From: Anisakis pegreffii
Lineage: Eukaryota > Nematoda > Chromadorea > Rhabditida > Anisakidae
Direction: 5' to 3'
Assembly (NCBI GenBank): GCA_035041965.1
Contig: JAPYMA010001350.1
Location: forward strand, 1 to 64,000
DNA: 64,000 nucleotides
Numbering within the stretch: the first letter of the stretch is position 1; each line of letters starts with the position of its first letter. This document shows, in pieces, positions 14,057-31,400 of the stretch. The notes under the pieces were generated by a model that ran no database searches, had not been told where the DNA came from, and saw only the letters and a list, made by a program, of their open reading frames with translations. A program made the position numbers and the translations under genes.

Positions 14057-14345
14057 ATTTATTTATTTATTTGTTTATTTATTTATTTATTTGCTCAGCT
14101 GTTTATCTAAGTTTCTTACATAATCCTCTTCAATATCACTCCAATTATCACTATTATCACAGTTAATTGCTCTTCTCATCCATGTCTAGCACGGCTATTT
14201 TACATATATTGTCTGGCCATCTCATTTTCGGTCGACCCCGACTTCTTTTTCCGATTCTAGGCTGCCAACCCTGCACCTCTTCGCCCAATTGTTATTGTCC
14301 ACTGTTGCAATTGTTCTCGACCATTTAATTTTCCTTTCCCTTGCA
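14057..14345 (-). mobile_element. decayed 3' end of an RTE-type LINE with AAATA-rich tail
   Basis: Read on the minus strand, the block encodes GKRSRGRPKMRWPDNICK and then, after a break, WSDIEEDYVRNLDKQLSK before a stop. This is the arrangement of the extreme C-terminus of RTE-clade retrotransposon polyproteins (GRPxMRWxDxI followed by W..xEEaYv). It is followed at 14057-14095 by an AAATA/AAACA-type tandem tail, as RTE elements end in short repeats. In-frame stops and a frame change show it is a dead, 5'-truncated insertion on the minus strand. Confidence 0.65.
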
Positions 14346-16884
<2,539 letters not shown>

Positions 16885-16960
16885 CTGTGAAAATCAATTG
16901 GCAAATAAAGTAAAGTTTTGGAGTGGATTACTCACCTCATCAAATCCAGTCGCAACACAT

Positions 16961-17502
16961 CTTATGCCAAGGCGAATAAAACTTTCGTTGACGAACTCAT
17001 CATGTGATCACCTCGAAGATGCCAGTCGAACCAAACATGCGTATCATACTTTTCAAGAGCACAACGGCAAGAAACAAGAAGAAGACAGTTTACTGTGTGA
17101 AGAAGATAAAGGAAGTGGTGGCGATGTTGAGTCAAACGACTCGATGTCGACCATTACAGCAACATGCTGTTGGTCGAATTATTTATCAACAATCAAATTT
17201 TATTGTTGTCTGTCTGGTGCTGACGAGGACAGTGAAACTGTAACAGCATCAGCTGCTTTTACATCGTCAGCCTCATCGTCTTCTTCCCTTAAACAGCCTC
17301 GGAATCGTCACCGATCTGTGCGCATTGACTCTGACACTCCAGCAAAGCATACCTCATCAATTAGCAATATGAAAAAGCTCATCAATTATCATTCTCGTAT
17401 GAATCAAACCAAACAATCATTTATCACTTCAACAATGCACAAAAACGCTCTGCAAACTGCCAGTAAACTGCTCGTGCAAATCTCTGAGAAAAATCCGTCG
17501 AG
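16961..17502 (+). CDS. serine-rich exon-like ORF, possible 5' exon of rabphilin (unrecognised)
   Basis: An open frame runs from before 16898. Its first ATG is near 16961 and begins MPRRIKLSLTNSSCDHLEDA. It continues about 180 residues to a good GTGAGT donor at about 17502. The composition is protein-like: an acidic patch (EEDSLLCEEDKGSGGD), a cysteine-containing stretch (TATCCWSN, FYCCLSGADED), a serine run (SSASSSSSL) and a basic segment (KQPRNRHRSVRIDSD). This differs from the noise frames around it. No domain is recognised. It is the only long coding-like frame upstream on the same strand as the rabphilin gene, whose visible part lacks a start codon. The apparent exit phase (1) does not match the entry phase of the first recognised rabphilin exon (2), so at least one more exon would have to lie between them, or this is a different gene. 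Confidence 0.4.
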
Positions 17503-20500
17503 ATGTGAGTTCATCATAATTTTTCTCGAACTTCCTCAAATATTCCCTCTATGAAATCTTAAGTGCTCTTTATGCGCCACCTCATATGATCGCATACACA
17601 GATGGCGTTATGAAGTGAAGTGTAGAAATGGAATCTTGTCGTGTTTTCAAGAATGCTTTCAACATTTATTCCAATCTGCTAATTAAAAATAGACTTTCAG
17701 ATCAAGTAACACTTCTTAACTGGTAAATTTAAAGGAAAACAGTTTCCACATTATTTAATTACCATTTAGCGTTCACGAACAGATTTGAATATTTCTAGCA
17801 ATAAGTAATAACATTATCAACGCAATGCACTTCATTAAGCGCATCGATCCGTGACAAATCTGAATGCATTTCATTATAGTTAGTGCACCGAGAGTTACAC
17901 GGTGACAAGGAAAGAAGACTGTTTGAGAAGAAGGGGATGACACTCTGCCCTTCGGCCGGAGGAAACACGAAGTGAATGACTGCTTTAAACATTGTTTTTG
18001 ATGCGATATTGTAAACATAGATTCATCTGCAATTGAAAACAACCCATCATATCATATATAACGCAACAAGCGCAGTGAAATCCTCCACTAATTGTGGGCA
18101 GTTTTCATTACGTTTTTGTGAATGAAACTGCGAAAATACATCATCGTCGAAATTCATCAGAGATTTGAGGATGAGTGGTAGAGAGTGAGCTTGAAGCGTT
18201 CATCATAATTTTTTTGAGAACACATTGCTATGGATTTAAGATGAAGCACTTAAAGGTTTCATTGAATTAGTTATGGAGAACGAATGTGATCATATCTCAG
18301 TTCGAGTGATAATTGTAACGTCCTTGAGAAGTCGACAGCATCGGATCGATAATTCATATACATAAATAAATGCAAGCGGTTTATGGGAAATTTATGAATA
18401 TTTTTTGTACATTTTCTAAATGTGATTCCTTCGGTGATGAAAAGCTAAGAAACTGAAATTAATCAAGCTAACAGCTTCGCTTTTTTTCATCGGCAACAAA
18501 ATATGATCTCTTCAAAGCAATCACATTCAATAACCGCGTTTAATTTCCACAGTACTCTCGTGCCTAATGTCCCAATATCTTGTCAGCAAAATAGCTCGTT
18601 CGTGGCTGTTGTGGAGCTGTGATGACGTTAACTTTTGCAAACCTTAATTAGACGGTCTTTCAAAGTGTTATAAGATGCATAAGATAGCGCCACTTGACTG
18701 CAGTTTGCGTATTTATCGTTCACGTCAGATAAGGGAATCATGGAAACTTTAGTATCGAGATAACTACGATAACACTTATCGATTCAACGAGATAGCACTT
18801 TCTTCATATTCAGTTGTTGATGTTTTAGCCAGTACTGATGAGTGGAATATGCGCAAATTTTTACTGATCAGTTTCCTTAATGAACGTCCTTCGATCCACC
18901 AACTTTCAAGAACTTTTTACCAGATTTAGTTTGCATAGCACTAAATCTCTAAATATTTTGAATGAATCGAAAATTCTCAATCAATAAACGAATAAAACGT
19001 TTGATATCAAATTAAGAGATCGTTTGTTCTTCCGAACTGAAGGGTTCGAAAATTTTTTAACTTTTGCACCATAAACCGACACAAATTCTCCCATAGAGAA
19101 CGCCATGAATTAATCCATTCACAGACATCGTTTTTAATTTAACTGATTCACAGAATTGTTTTATGGGAACGATTTTATTGTTTAGCTCTCACTGAATTCA
19201 ATTTTATCAATTATTTTTCTCCATTCTATTCTCAGGTCGACTTCTCTAGAATGATATAAAGCAATTACTTATGCTGCATAAGCACCATTTACTTATATTA
19301 TATACCACATAACACCGAATATTTATGCTTCGAAATGCGTAACCTGGGACCGATAAGAGGGCAGGAAATCAAGGGTAAGGGATGAATTGAGTAGAGGGAT
19401 GTGTGCGGCTTAGAAGGTGAATTAAATTTGAAGGCGGATTCAGAATCGAAAGAGTGAACATGTGTTTACGGTATTATTTGGGCAGTTGATCTGTCAGTCT
19501 CAAATGAGTGGAATTTCAAAATGCGGCATCAATAACAAGACAACGTTCGAATGCTGAAAATGTATTGAAATTGTTGTTATTATTTGCTGCAATCTCCGAT
19601 ACTTTTTTATTGAAATGCATTCTGATGAAGTCGACTGGATTAGACACAAGGGTATTGTGAAGAAGAGTACAGTATGGAGTAAAATCATTGCAGCTTTTGC
19701 TTCGTTAAGACGTACGGACATTGATTGTTGTGACTAACGTCATGCATACTCAGTGTAATCAGATGCATTAAAGGACTACTTTTAGAAGTGTTCTGAATAT
19801 GTCACGAGAAGTATACGTAACCAGGCGTTCTGCTTATTGATCAAGCAATTATTCAGATACTCTTGCTGTGCGCTTATCTTCCGAAGTATTACATAAAGGC
19901 AATCTAAGTCATTGTACCGATTTCCTTTCATTTTATTCATCCATTCAAATAACTAGACAACCTTAAATATGTATTCTATTAGAAGAACACTAATAAAGTA
20001 GTGCTTGTATAGTACCAAGGAAAATGTAATCAAAAGTTGGGTTGACTTCAGACTGACTATAGTCATGTGACTAGTGAGCACGACTATGAGCTCACTCGTC
20101 ATTGGGTTGTGTCTCATTCAGCGTTCGGCCTTAGAACGCATCAACACGCCCCATGCAACAAATAAATAAATAAATATTGTTGTATATAACGCAACCATTC
20201 CAGCGCTTGCATCAACTTAATTTCACTATATTCATTCTTCACATTTCTTCAGTCAAGTTCCTCACATCATCCCTTCCATTCCATGTCAATATCACTGAGT
20301 TCCGTTTATATCCATTTCTGAAATCCAACTCTTCATACAAACTAATCACCTGTCCTACCTTCGATCGTTATTCAGCCACAGCTCATCTGATCATCAGATT
20401 TTTGATTGATGTGATCTATTGTCAGGCTATCGTCATCACTTTCATCCAGTCATAATTCAGTAAACACGTATTCATCAACTTCAGCTAAATATCATTTATG

Positions 20501-23500
20501 TGATAAATCTATTTATCATCTTCTGTGACAAGTTTAAATTTTTGTTCAACCGGCATACTTCAGTTTGTCGCAATAAATCGAAATTCAAGCCATATAATTA
20601 GATTATTATAATCGATTCGAATCACATAGTCAAACAACGACAGAATGCCATTGCGAGGACGTAAGCTGTCATTTTATATTCATTATTGCTGGTATTTTGA
20701 TTTTGTATTGGCGATTGATGAACATTTTGTTGCGGTATTAATCCAGCTGATCATCCCAAGTTACTTGCCTTGCGTTTTTAACAGTTTAGTTTGTGAAAGT
20801 GATGTGCGAAAGGCTGTTGTCCATTTGGGAATTAGCATCAGTCTGCACCTTAACTTGACCAACTGAATAATGATGCTAATCACGGATGCAGATGTTTGGT
20901 CATAGGAAGATTTTTGATTTGAAACAATAAAGTAATTCCAGTTCAGTGGCAGAGTTCATAGCTCTACTAACAAAATTGGAGCAATTCACTTCAAGAATGA
21001 GCACAAACATTGCAAGTCAAAAGCGTATTTCTAAGGTGCTTCTCTGTAATTCACGCATAAAATTTCCTTTCCAAAAGTGACGACATTCTCCGGTGATAAA
21101 TGACATCTGTCTAAGTCATGACAGGTCGGTCACGCGAAACATCAGACTTCGTCGCCGGAACTTATTCGTCGAACGCAACAGCCCTAATATATTTATGATA
21201 ATTGCTGTTGTTGAAGCTGATTCCTTGATCATATCAAATATTTTGGTCACTGATCACTCATTGATTTTATACTGGTCCTAAATTCGTTGAAGTTAGGTTT
21301 TTGTTAGAGTGGAAGGGCAAAGTTGTTGAGACCATTGTGACTCATTATAATGACCGACCTCCGTTTGCGAATAACTTCATTCTCAATTCACTTTTCGGAA
21401 GAGAAATTATCTCTGTAGCAGCCATACGTCTTTTCGTTTCTGTGATTATCGCCTTAATAAAGATAGGCGAATCAATATGAAATTAGCGTTTTTGCTGAAT
21501 TACAAGCACATACGCTATCTCTAAGATGAGCATCGCAGCTTTTTAATTTGATATCCTACATGGGTTTGAATTCATGGTAAAGCTTATTAGCTAAACACAA
21601 TGAGACTAGAAATAGATAATTATGAAATGTGGATAGATATTCAGTTAGTATATTGTATGGTTACATTGCAACATTTTGTGAATAAATGAAATGGAATAGA
21701 TTTGAAAAGAAACGTTTAGATGTGGAAGGAAAATGAAATGTAATATTTTCATTGAAAATGTTTGTGCATTGATGAAATGTAAACATTCAAACTTTTGAAT
21801 ATTTTGAAATTCCGTTTCTGAATTATTAATCTTATCCAAAGCCGTTTATGATTCATTTTATGCATTCGTCATATTAACAAATAACTCCTAATTTATGCCG
21901 TTTAGTGAACGCATCAGTGATGTTTCTATTTGTGCTTTTTGATAATTTTCGCTGACAAAAATCATTAGAGACGTTTGTTGATTAGAAAACGCTAGACGTC
22001 GCATAATGCTTGAAAGCCGTCTAGAATTAGAAATGAACTGACAACACTTCTGATTGTGTGTCGTTGCGACTCTGAAAACATGATAGAATTAGCAGCATAA
22101 CTTCAAATGATAGCTAATAAAGGGAGCAGTTGAATGCTACAGATCAAATCCACACCACTCAGCGGATATTCATTGTTAGTGTGAAGACACAGTAAATAAG
22201 AACAATTCTGAAATCTCTCAGACTTCATTGTTAAATCCTGATCGTTGATAAAATGATCGTTTCCTCGAAGTGCATTGCTATTTTGACGTAAATTGATTGG
22301 AATTTTAAAAGCAAATCTACTTTCCATCAATATTAATTTTAATGGATTGAAAATACATTGAACGTATCGACAATGTTCATTTATTGTAGTGCGGAAACTC
22401 TCGCAGGCCTTCTTCAACGCTCAACAAGGCGATAGAATTGGTCAGTTTATCTGAATTTTTCATAACTTTGCTATCGCGAAATATAATCACTCTGAAATCA
22501 TATGTAATGACCGTCTCAATGTGTTTTTCTGTTGATTTTTTATTGACACTGGTGTTTTGTGTCATCGTTTCGTGATTATTCCTCTTTTTTTTGATCTTTA
22601 TTCCATTGATGAAAATTGTTGTTCAGTTTCGATAATGCGGAATGTTTCATCATTCGAAGAACTTTATTTTCAAAAAAAAATTGTGCGATAACTTATTTCA
22701 TTGACATTCATTCATCTGACCAAAAATAGAAATCAACATAAACATTCACAGCAATCGAGAGTCGCAAATTCGTTAACAATTACGAAATGGCGTTGACATT
22801 CACCTTTAGCATGTGTTAATCGTTTTCAAAAACGTTGTTTCCACGTAATGCTTTGTCACGCTCAACGAGTAATGTATTCCAAAAATGTGAACTCTCACTT
22901 TCGATCAACACAGACCAAGCGAGAGGCACTGACTGATATGCTTTCAAATGAGACCACTCTCATGATTTACAGCACCGTAACATCAACTTGCCATATCACC
23001 AAACAATATCACCTATTATATAGTGTCTTTAATTTCAGCGTTTTTTCCTCTCATTTAATTCACATAATTCACTTCTGAATAATTGACTTCTGTCGCTCGT
23101 CATATTGGAAATGTTATTCCTTTCATTCACATTCTTGAACGAGGAATATTTCGTTGAATGCATTTAAGTATTGCTCTATCAAAAATCCGCTTCTTAGAAT
23201 GTTGTCAACAGAGCGTTCAGTAGTCAGCGAGACGAACGATATAAGCTTTTGTTCGCCGTTTTATCGTTTTATCTTTCCATTGCTCGTTTTGCTAAAAATT
23301 GAATGCGATTGCAAATAGTACTGCGAATATGAATATCTTTTTCGTAATTATCACTGCTGTTGTGCACCACAAAAACATTCGATTCATCACTGCAAACAAA
23401 AACCTGCTCAACACTATTCCAGAGCCAATTATTCACAACTGCATTTTGAATGCGATTGCATAATTTCATTTTTCATTTCCATTTTCAGTCGTTCTATTGG

Positions 23501-26500
23501 TTTTTTTCGGAAGGTTTTGGACAGATTGCTCATATTCAGAGCGATAATGATTTCATCTGCAATTCACTTGCATTTGCCTAAAATAGTCGGTTTTTAAATT
23601 ACTCTAATACGCTTGGGTACGGACATTCAAGTGTAACGATTCCGATCGTAAATGTGTTTCTCGATTGAACAAGTCAGCTAATGTTCGTAATACTCTGCTC
23701 GTGTGACGATACATATTTCCATAACATACAGTAATATTTAGTGGTGGTCAAATCCAGCCTTTTCAAACCCTGAAGAATTCTAATCGAATGCATACGTCTG
23801 ATTCCTAACAAGTAATCACATCATTTCCATTGATTACAGACGAAATAAAGTTTTTTGCTCATTCAGTCAAGAATGCAGTTATTTTCAGATGCATGCATTA
23901 TGCACACTGTGTGGATGAAGAGTCGTAAAATTCCGATTCAAATTAAACAATTTTTTGAATCTAAGGATATCATTTCTTGTTTAATGACCGCTTAAGATTC
24001 TGAACGTTTCATGAATATTTGAAAATACGCAGTAAGAGTGTTGGTTTGCTATTGAACGCATAAAGTCGAATCAGTTTCAGTCGCTTCGACTAAAACGCAA
24101 TAACGATAGCGCGAATAGCCCGAAAGAAAGTTGTTTCAATTAAGTGCGATACTCTCATTAATATTTCATCTCATTTTCTCGACGCTCAACAAAATAACTC
24201 AGTGACGATTGTGCAAAGAAGAAGAGTTGTTGTGTGGATGATGAGTTAGGAAGAAGAAGAAATGTGTTTTTGTATGAGCTGATGAATGATGATGAGAATG
24301 CGAAAATTCACGAAACAAGTCGCCTAATAAAGTTAGCCGAGCAAAGTTAGCCAAGCAAACTATTCCCGAGAGTGACATGAATTTCTTGAATCTATTAATT
24401 TTGACTTCGAAGACAATTCCATATATTCATCGACCCACTTCAGTTGCATTCATGATCATTTTAATTTCCAAAAATAACCTCAATATTTCAGTAATACACG
24501 TCAATTAGTTGAGGTGAGCTGTGAACTCTGTAGCAAGATGATCAGTAATATTTGTTTTATGTTGCTGACAAATAAGATTTCGAATCTGTCTCCATGATTG
24601 CTTTCCGAATTCACGTTGAGTGCAAAAGAGTGTGCGTCAAATAGATCCTATCGTCTTCTATTCGTACGGATTTCATCGCAATCAATTTTCAAATAAAGAG
24701 CACAAGTAATATCTTGCTACAATTTTTCTTTGTGTAAACGTTACGAATGAATTTCCAACGGATGCATTTCTTAAAGGCAAAGCAGCGAAGCAATGAGGCA
24801 TTCTTCCATCAGCTATGCGAATCACCAAGCATACCTCTCTTTTACGTTACCTATTCGACTAACGAATGGCAGTCATGTGTGTGCGTGTGCGTAATGATTT
24901 TCATAAAGACACTCTCTATGCTTTATAGAAGATAATTTGAGATAATCTGAGCTGTCTGACCTATCATGATAAGTTTAGACATCAATTCATAAAATGAATG
25001 TTTCGATGAACTGTTTGAAGTGATTATTGATTTTGTTCGAAAAAAACTACTTCCGAGTGGATGAGTGAATTGCGAGTGGGTTGATAGGCAAGAATGCCGT
25101 AGATTGTTAATGAATGGAATGCTATTATGGGGATTTGGTGAGCAAATTAAGAAGTATTTGATGCATTTATGTGCATGATCCACATTCGTCGACACATAAC
25201 TAACTCATAAACAAATGGATGCATGGATGGATAGAGAATATAGGCATGTATGAGTATGCGTAAAAGTGATCGATTCATTCGCTTCAATAATGGCACGATG
25301 CTGATGCTATACGGAACGTGCAGATAGCATACATCATTCAGGCTGCGCATATTGCTTGTAGCTGTCGTCGTTCACTAGTTGTAGCCAGCTTCTGAGAGAT
25401 TTGATCACACCTTCCTTCAATTACTGCTTGGTTTACTTAGGCGACTCTTTATCGATCAGTTCGATGGCTAAAACACAGCGCACGTTTCCAGCAACATTAC
25501 TCGGTATGTGAAACATTCGTTGTTATCAATTGCTTTTTGATAAATTGTTGATTATCAGTGCCATCTCTAATGAGATTGGCCTCGAAACTTATTCACTTTT
25601 TGATCCCATTTACTGGTCTGGCAGCAGTCGCTTCGTTTAGTTGCTAACCACAATCGTTATATTCGTTTGTTATGTTCAGGAGGTATTTTTCTCATTGTCG
25701 GAAGTGATTAAACTTTCTGTGTTCCTAACAAAAGACTTGATCTAGACTGTGTTGTCTTTGCAGCACAAATCACAGCTAAATGATCATTTATGCTCCCAAA
25801 TGACAGATCGCAAAATTTGTGCGTTCTAACGAAACACCGACAGAGCAATCCTCGAAGGTGAATCCAGCCATGTGCTTGTTTATCTCATGTGATGTATTCG
25901 TAACAAGCTCTAGCCTAATAGCTTTTCGTTAACCGAGCCTTATATGTCTATGTCGCTAGAAAATGCCAAAGTGCCCGTCAACTGTAAATACGATCTAATC
26001 TGTATAATTTAAACATGCCTTAATTAATCTTACAAATCAATACGAAAACTGATTTAAATTGTTAAAAGAAATTGCCATTCTGGGTGTTTGTGAATGACAT
26101 TTGATGGAAAAGCACTCTGTTATGTGCAAAAACGCAACAATAAGTAGTTTTCATGCAGCACGAAAAAATTTATCATTAAGGTTTCTTGCGGTGCAGTTTG
26201 TTGAATAACGATTCTAGTGTTGAGTGTCCGTCCGTCCAGCTGATCAAAATCGATGGACGTACACACGTACATGTATTTGAAATGAGTCTAGAGGGCGAAT
26301 GTCCATTAACGAACGAATATAACGACGTGCTAAGAATTACTCAACTATAAACATTCAATATCAAGTTCAGACTCATTTCCGAGTGAATTCATCCGAGTAT
26401 TTACAACGAAATTTGCATCATTTCAGTGTTACATTCTTTCTGAAAAAAATTTTTCGCATGGTTGAGTTCACTGTCAACAATCGTTCGATTTTGAATTCAG

Positions 26501-28424
26501 ATGATTTCAATTAAGAATTCGCCAATTACATTCCATACACATGCGAGTATGCCAACTGACAATTTAGAAGTGTATGAAAACCATTCGATTGTCTGAGCAA
26601 GTGATATTTATTTTTAGATATGTATCCGAGCATACATATTCAGTTTTGTAGCTTCTCATCAAACTTTCATTAAAATGAATCTTTTGTCGTTCGAATCACC
26701 TGTTCTAGAGAGTCACTGCTATGGAAATGTTATTTCCGGCGAGCTTGCTTCTCAGAAAAGATCGGGTTTAATTAGCATTCATTAGTCAAGTCTTCAAAAA
26801 TATGCATTCCTTTTGAATAATGCCTACAGATACAATTATAATTTATTTATATCCTAGACCTAACCGAGCCAATAAACAAACTATTGAAGTGTGCTCACTT
26901 GAGCATTCCGCAAATCATTCATCCCTCTCATTAACAACTATTATTTGAAAGAACTCTACACTTGAGCAATATATAATATCCATAGTTTGAACATTTGAAT
27001 GTTACTCATTTATTCACTCGTTCATTTATTCCTCTTTTTGCATCAGCACATCAAATGCATCGTTCCTTTCCATACTCTTGTGCTTATATGTTCAGTACTC
27101 CTCGTCTTACTCTTGCTTTATGCATGTTTTTTAATGTTCTTGTGCATGTAATATACCATTTGAAATCGACTCAATGGTCACGAACGTCGATGTGAATAGG
27201 AATCGAATTCCGCTCTGCAACACTGAGCTGTGAATTCATTCCGCTCTGCAGCACTGACTGAGCTGCTGGTGCCTTCGAAGAAATGCAATTTTCATTTATA
27301 ACCACAATAAAGTTTATTTGGTTTGGATAATGAGCATTCACATTCATTAATTTAACTATTCAGGCGTGTAACTAAGTTAATCAATTATTAATGATTTAAG
27401 ATTTAATGAACGACTGGGAAATTGGTGGAACACAGAACAAATGGGTTTGTCCTAGCGATAGGCATCTACAACTCAGAGCGCAGTAAGTTTTATCGTTACC
27501 AATATCCATCCTGTTATCGCCACTGTCATCTGATACTATTATCGTTAAGTGCATCTCTCACATCGTTATTATTTTGAATATGATATTTCATCATTATAAT
27601 ATTCCTTTAAAATATGCGTCCCATTCCAGTTCGACCAAAAACGCTTGGAAACTGCCCATTTTTGATGTATGCACTACGCGCATACACGTCATCTGCTTTT
27701 TTAGCTACACTGATCACACAATAAAGCAAAAATATTTCTGCATTCTAATCGTGATTCAATATGAGATGATGTCATAATGCGATTACAGCATATATTATTA
27801 TAATCCTACCAATCCTCATCATCTAAAAAGTGTTCTTTATCTTTTATGAACGAAAATTTTTCCAAAATTTTGCGAAGGCACTTTAAATAACTACCAAAAG
27901 TCGTCGGATATATGTTTTAGTTGGTGACTTGTTTGTGATACATGACTATACAAGGTTTGCTGAAAATCTGGTGACATTTCCCGTCGAATGATCCAATATC
28001 AATGCATCACCGTCTTCAAGACTGCAATTCATTCCGTCATTTTCTGCTCATAATAACATAATCAAATTCCATAAATAAACGATGACTATACAAAAATTTC
28101 TTTGATTGCGCTCTGCAATAGAATGGTAGGATTAGTAATGAACAGCTGTGCTGTGAGAAGAGCTTATCGCAAGTTTTTTATGATAGTGTTGTGTGAGAAG
28201 AGAGTTATGATCGTACGCAATTAGTATATTATAATGGTTGAACTTAACAACTTAGCCAGTGCAGATTATTCGTTGCTTTTCAGTAGTGGTATAATGGTCG
28301 GCAATTGAATGCTTGCTTGCAAAATTATGCCACTACAAGCAAGCGTGAATGTGCTGTTGATATGGTCATGGAGTTATTGAAATGATTAAGAATTGAAACG
28401 TGCTTGATGGCGTTGTTATTTAAG
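17503..28424. other. long gene-free stretch, possibly intronic
   Basis: About 11 kb without a recognisable exon. If the frame at 16961-17502 belongs to rabphilin this is intron, otherwise intergenic. It holds a SINE-like tail near 20040-20175 and small tandem duplications at about 24325-24360 and 27205-27265. Confidence 0.35.
20040..20175 (+). mobile_element. possible SINE/LINE 3' end with AAAT tail
   Basis: A patch of higher GC content (GTGAGCACGACTATGAGCTC, then CGTTCGGCCTTAGAACGCAT) leads into CCCCATGCAAC followed by an (AAAT)n run at about 20160-20175. A GC-richer body ending in a short A-rich tandem tail is the shape of a retroposon 3' end. No coding capacity and no target duplication were established. 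Confidence 0.35.
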
Positions 28425-31400
28425 ATTAAAAAGTGGTTGGAGTGTTCGCACGGCGACGGCGCGATCACCGACCAACTCAAAGCAACAGAACGGCGGTATT
28501 ACGGAGGCTGAACAAGAGCATATCAAAGCCGTTTTGGCAAGAGCCGAAGCTGGGCGACTTACTGAACAGCAGCGTATTGGGTAAGTCTCAAGACAAACAA
28601 ACTCACCTCTTATTTGAGCCAATTGTTTAATTTTTGCGTTCACTTATCGTACGAATAATGTGCTATCACTGAAGTAAATATTAACTTACTTATGTAAATT
28701 CGAAGCAATAGGTGTGAATGTGCTGCATGGCACTGTTAAATCTGAATTCCCTACGTTGTATTTTTTACTGAACCTTTGATTTGTGGACTAGTGCAGAATT
28801 CATATGGCTTTTTCAGTGACTGATCGTCAAATAATTGTGTGATCTGCACAATAATTGTGTGATTTTGTGATCTGCTAAAAAGTCTGCTGTTCAATGGAAT
28901 AACTCTGATCGCATTCATGTAATGATAGAGCTTTGCTGAGAACAGATTCTAATAATCAACGTTTGCCCGGTTCCAGTCAGTATGGGACTCCAAATATTAC
29001 AGTTGTTCCTTTCAAATTGCTTTCTTTCATTTCTGAATGTTCACTGAAATTGGAAGTTCATTTGAAGAAAGGTTCTAATTCAAACAAAATCCAATGCGCA
29101 ATCGCAAATCATCACTAATGCAACCGAAACCCTGAACACCTTTCAAATTTCATTAAGATATTGCAAGTCTTTAACAAAATTAATATTGACATAAGTAATG
29201 CATTTTAAGTGATTTCCAATGCATTTTCCTCCAAGAAATTACCACAAATAGCAATCAAAATGTCTCACATCATAATGTTGAGTCTTTCTTCAATCATGAA
29301 TTTTCTACACATGAATTTTCCAATGTCTCTCAAGTTAAGACCGATAAGATGTGTTCATATTTTATTGTTGTTGTTATATGAACGCATTTCATCGGTCTTA
29401 TGCAGTCTTGGGCGCTGAATTAATTTTAAAGTGTTGGCTGAATTAGCTTCATGATGAAGCGATACAATTACGTAGCTGCGAAAGCTCACTGTGAAACGAA
29501 ATATGCAATGAGTCATTCAGTCCACTGCTCTACTATGCATCCAAGAAGTCATTCCGCATCATACCATGAGTCTTCCATTTCATATCCACCAGCAAGATAC
29601 CCATCATCCGAGTAGGTTAACTGCCTTTTAGTATTATGATTTCATCTGTTTTTGGTTCATTCAATTCGCAGTTTGAATCTAATTATGAGAAAATTGAGAT
29701 TAGTGCTTGAAATTTAAGTTTACGAAACGGTGTCCAATTTCTATTTTAAATTCATTTCTGTTCGAATGAATCTGATTTTTATGTACTCTCTCGTTTGAAA
29801 CTCATTTTCTTCGCTCATTCTCAAGCAATTACTGCATACACTAAGAAAAATAAGGGCAAAACGTGAAATTGTCAATATTTATCGCCATTTATGTGCAGAT
29901 GATGTCATGGAAGATTGGCGTGATTGAGATGTAAACAATATGGTGAAAATTGAATTGCGCAGCGATGCCACTTCCCATTGCCATCATATCCAGTCGAAAA
30001 ATGCCATAAGCAGAGTCAACTGGATAAATTTGATTTATTTCTTCATCCCCCGTCAATATTTGTAATCGGGTATCTTGGTCATTGCAACATCAGAATATGT
30101 TCATTCACATCTCTCATCAGACACAATTCTTTGTCTTTATTCATCGGATATGATAACCAATGCTTTTATTGCCATCAGCATTTCATTATCGTTGCATATT
30201 TCATACACCTCATTTCAGTTATGCGCAATCGTTTTGATCTTTTCGCATTATATATCCACATAGTTATATAGCCTTTTGCAAAGTTATTAGTTATATTATA
30301 TAACCAATTTTTTCTACATTTGATATGTGGATTTTATCCATCGATTATAAACCTTACTGTGGTCATGCAGTAATCACCTTCACTCAATACATTTAATTAT
30401 TAATTGTGGCTGATTTGTTCACTTGAATTGATGGAGTCAGCGAATTGCTCGTCATGATCAACCATTTTTGGAAGATGAATATGAGAAGTGACTTCTTTTG
30501 AAAGTATTTCTGCTGCATTTTCCAAGATATTGATGATTCTTATTATTAATTACTCATGTCAGCTTTTGTCAGTCTTCTAGTGACATTCACCCGTGTCGAG
30601 ATTGAATTCCTTTTGAGGAAATTCTATTTGTGAATTCTTGTTGCGCGTGGAATGTTCAGTTTCGGTATTCTCTTGTGACAGGAGAGACTCATTCAGTAAG
30701 GATACATTTGGTGCATAAGATTGAAATCATGTAGAATGCTTGACTTTTGCACGGCTAAGCACTTTGTTTCAATTCTTTGAGTTCATGTTCGAGTTATAAG
30801 GATTTGTTCTCTGTCCTACATCACTGACGTCCACAGTGTCATACTTCAGTGCTCTATCTGAACATTTCTTCACTATTTGGTTATAATAAAGCTCACAACT
30901 TTCATAAATCACTCAAAATGCCCCACTGTTCTCTTTTTAATGAATTCTTCCATCGAAGAGTTCAATCGAAGTGATTTTCGATTACTTATGAACTGAATAT
31001 TTCAAGGAAAATGGTCGATAGATTGGAAAAAATGCGTAATCGTGCAACAGGAAATGGCGTAACTCAGTGCCTGCTTTGTTCGACTGACTTTGGTTTATTA
31101 GCGTCAAAAAGTTATGCGGCGATGTGCTCCGATTGTCGAAAGGTTTCTTTTTCGAGTCATTCAGTTCAACTGAGTAACAAATTGTTGAATCAGTCTTCAT
31201 TTGTTTGACAACATTCGCTCACTCGCTCATTATTGCCACTTTTCATTTGTATACTTCGTATTGCTGTTGTTGTATTCATTATCATTAAGAATTGCGAGGT
31301 GTTATTGATGAGTATATGGTTAATTTGCAGTATGTATGTCAAAAGAATTGCGGCGTTGAAACGTACGATTCAGTACGTCATCAAAATATCTTCCTTTGCA

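Noticed and set aside
28433..28630. Arg-rich frame beginning [15 protein letters not shown]
   Set aside because: It overlaps the rabphilin exon in another frame. The frame encoding [19 protein letters not shown] is the conserved one.
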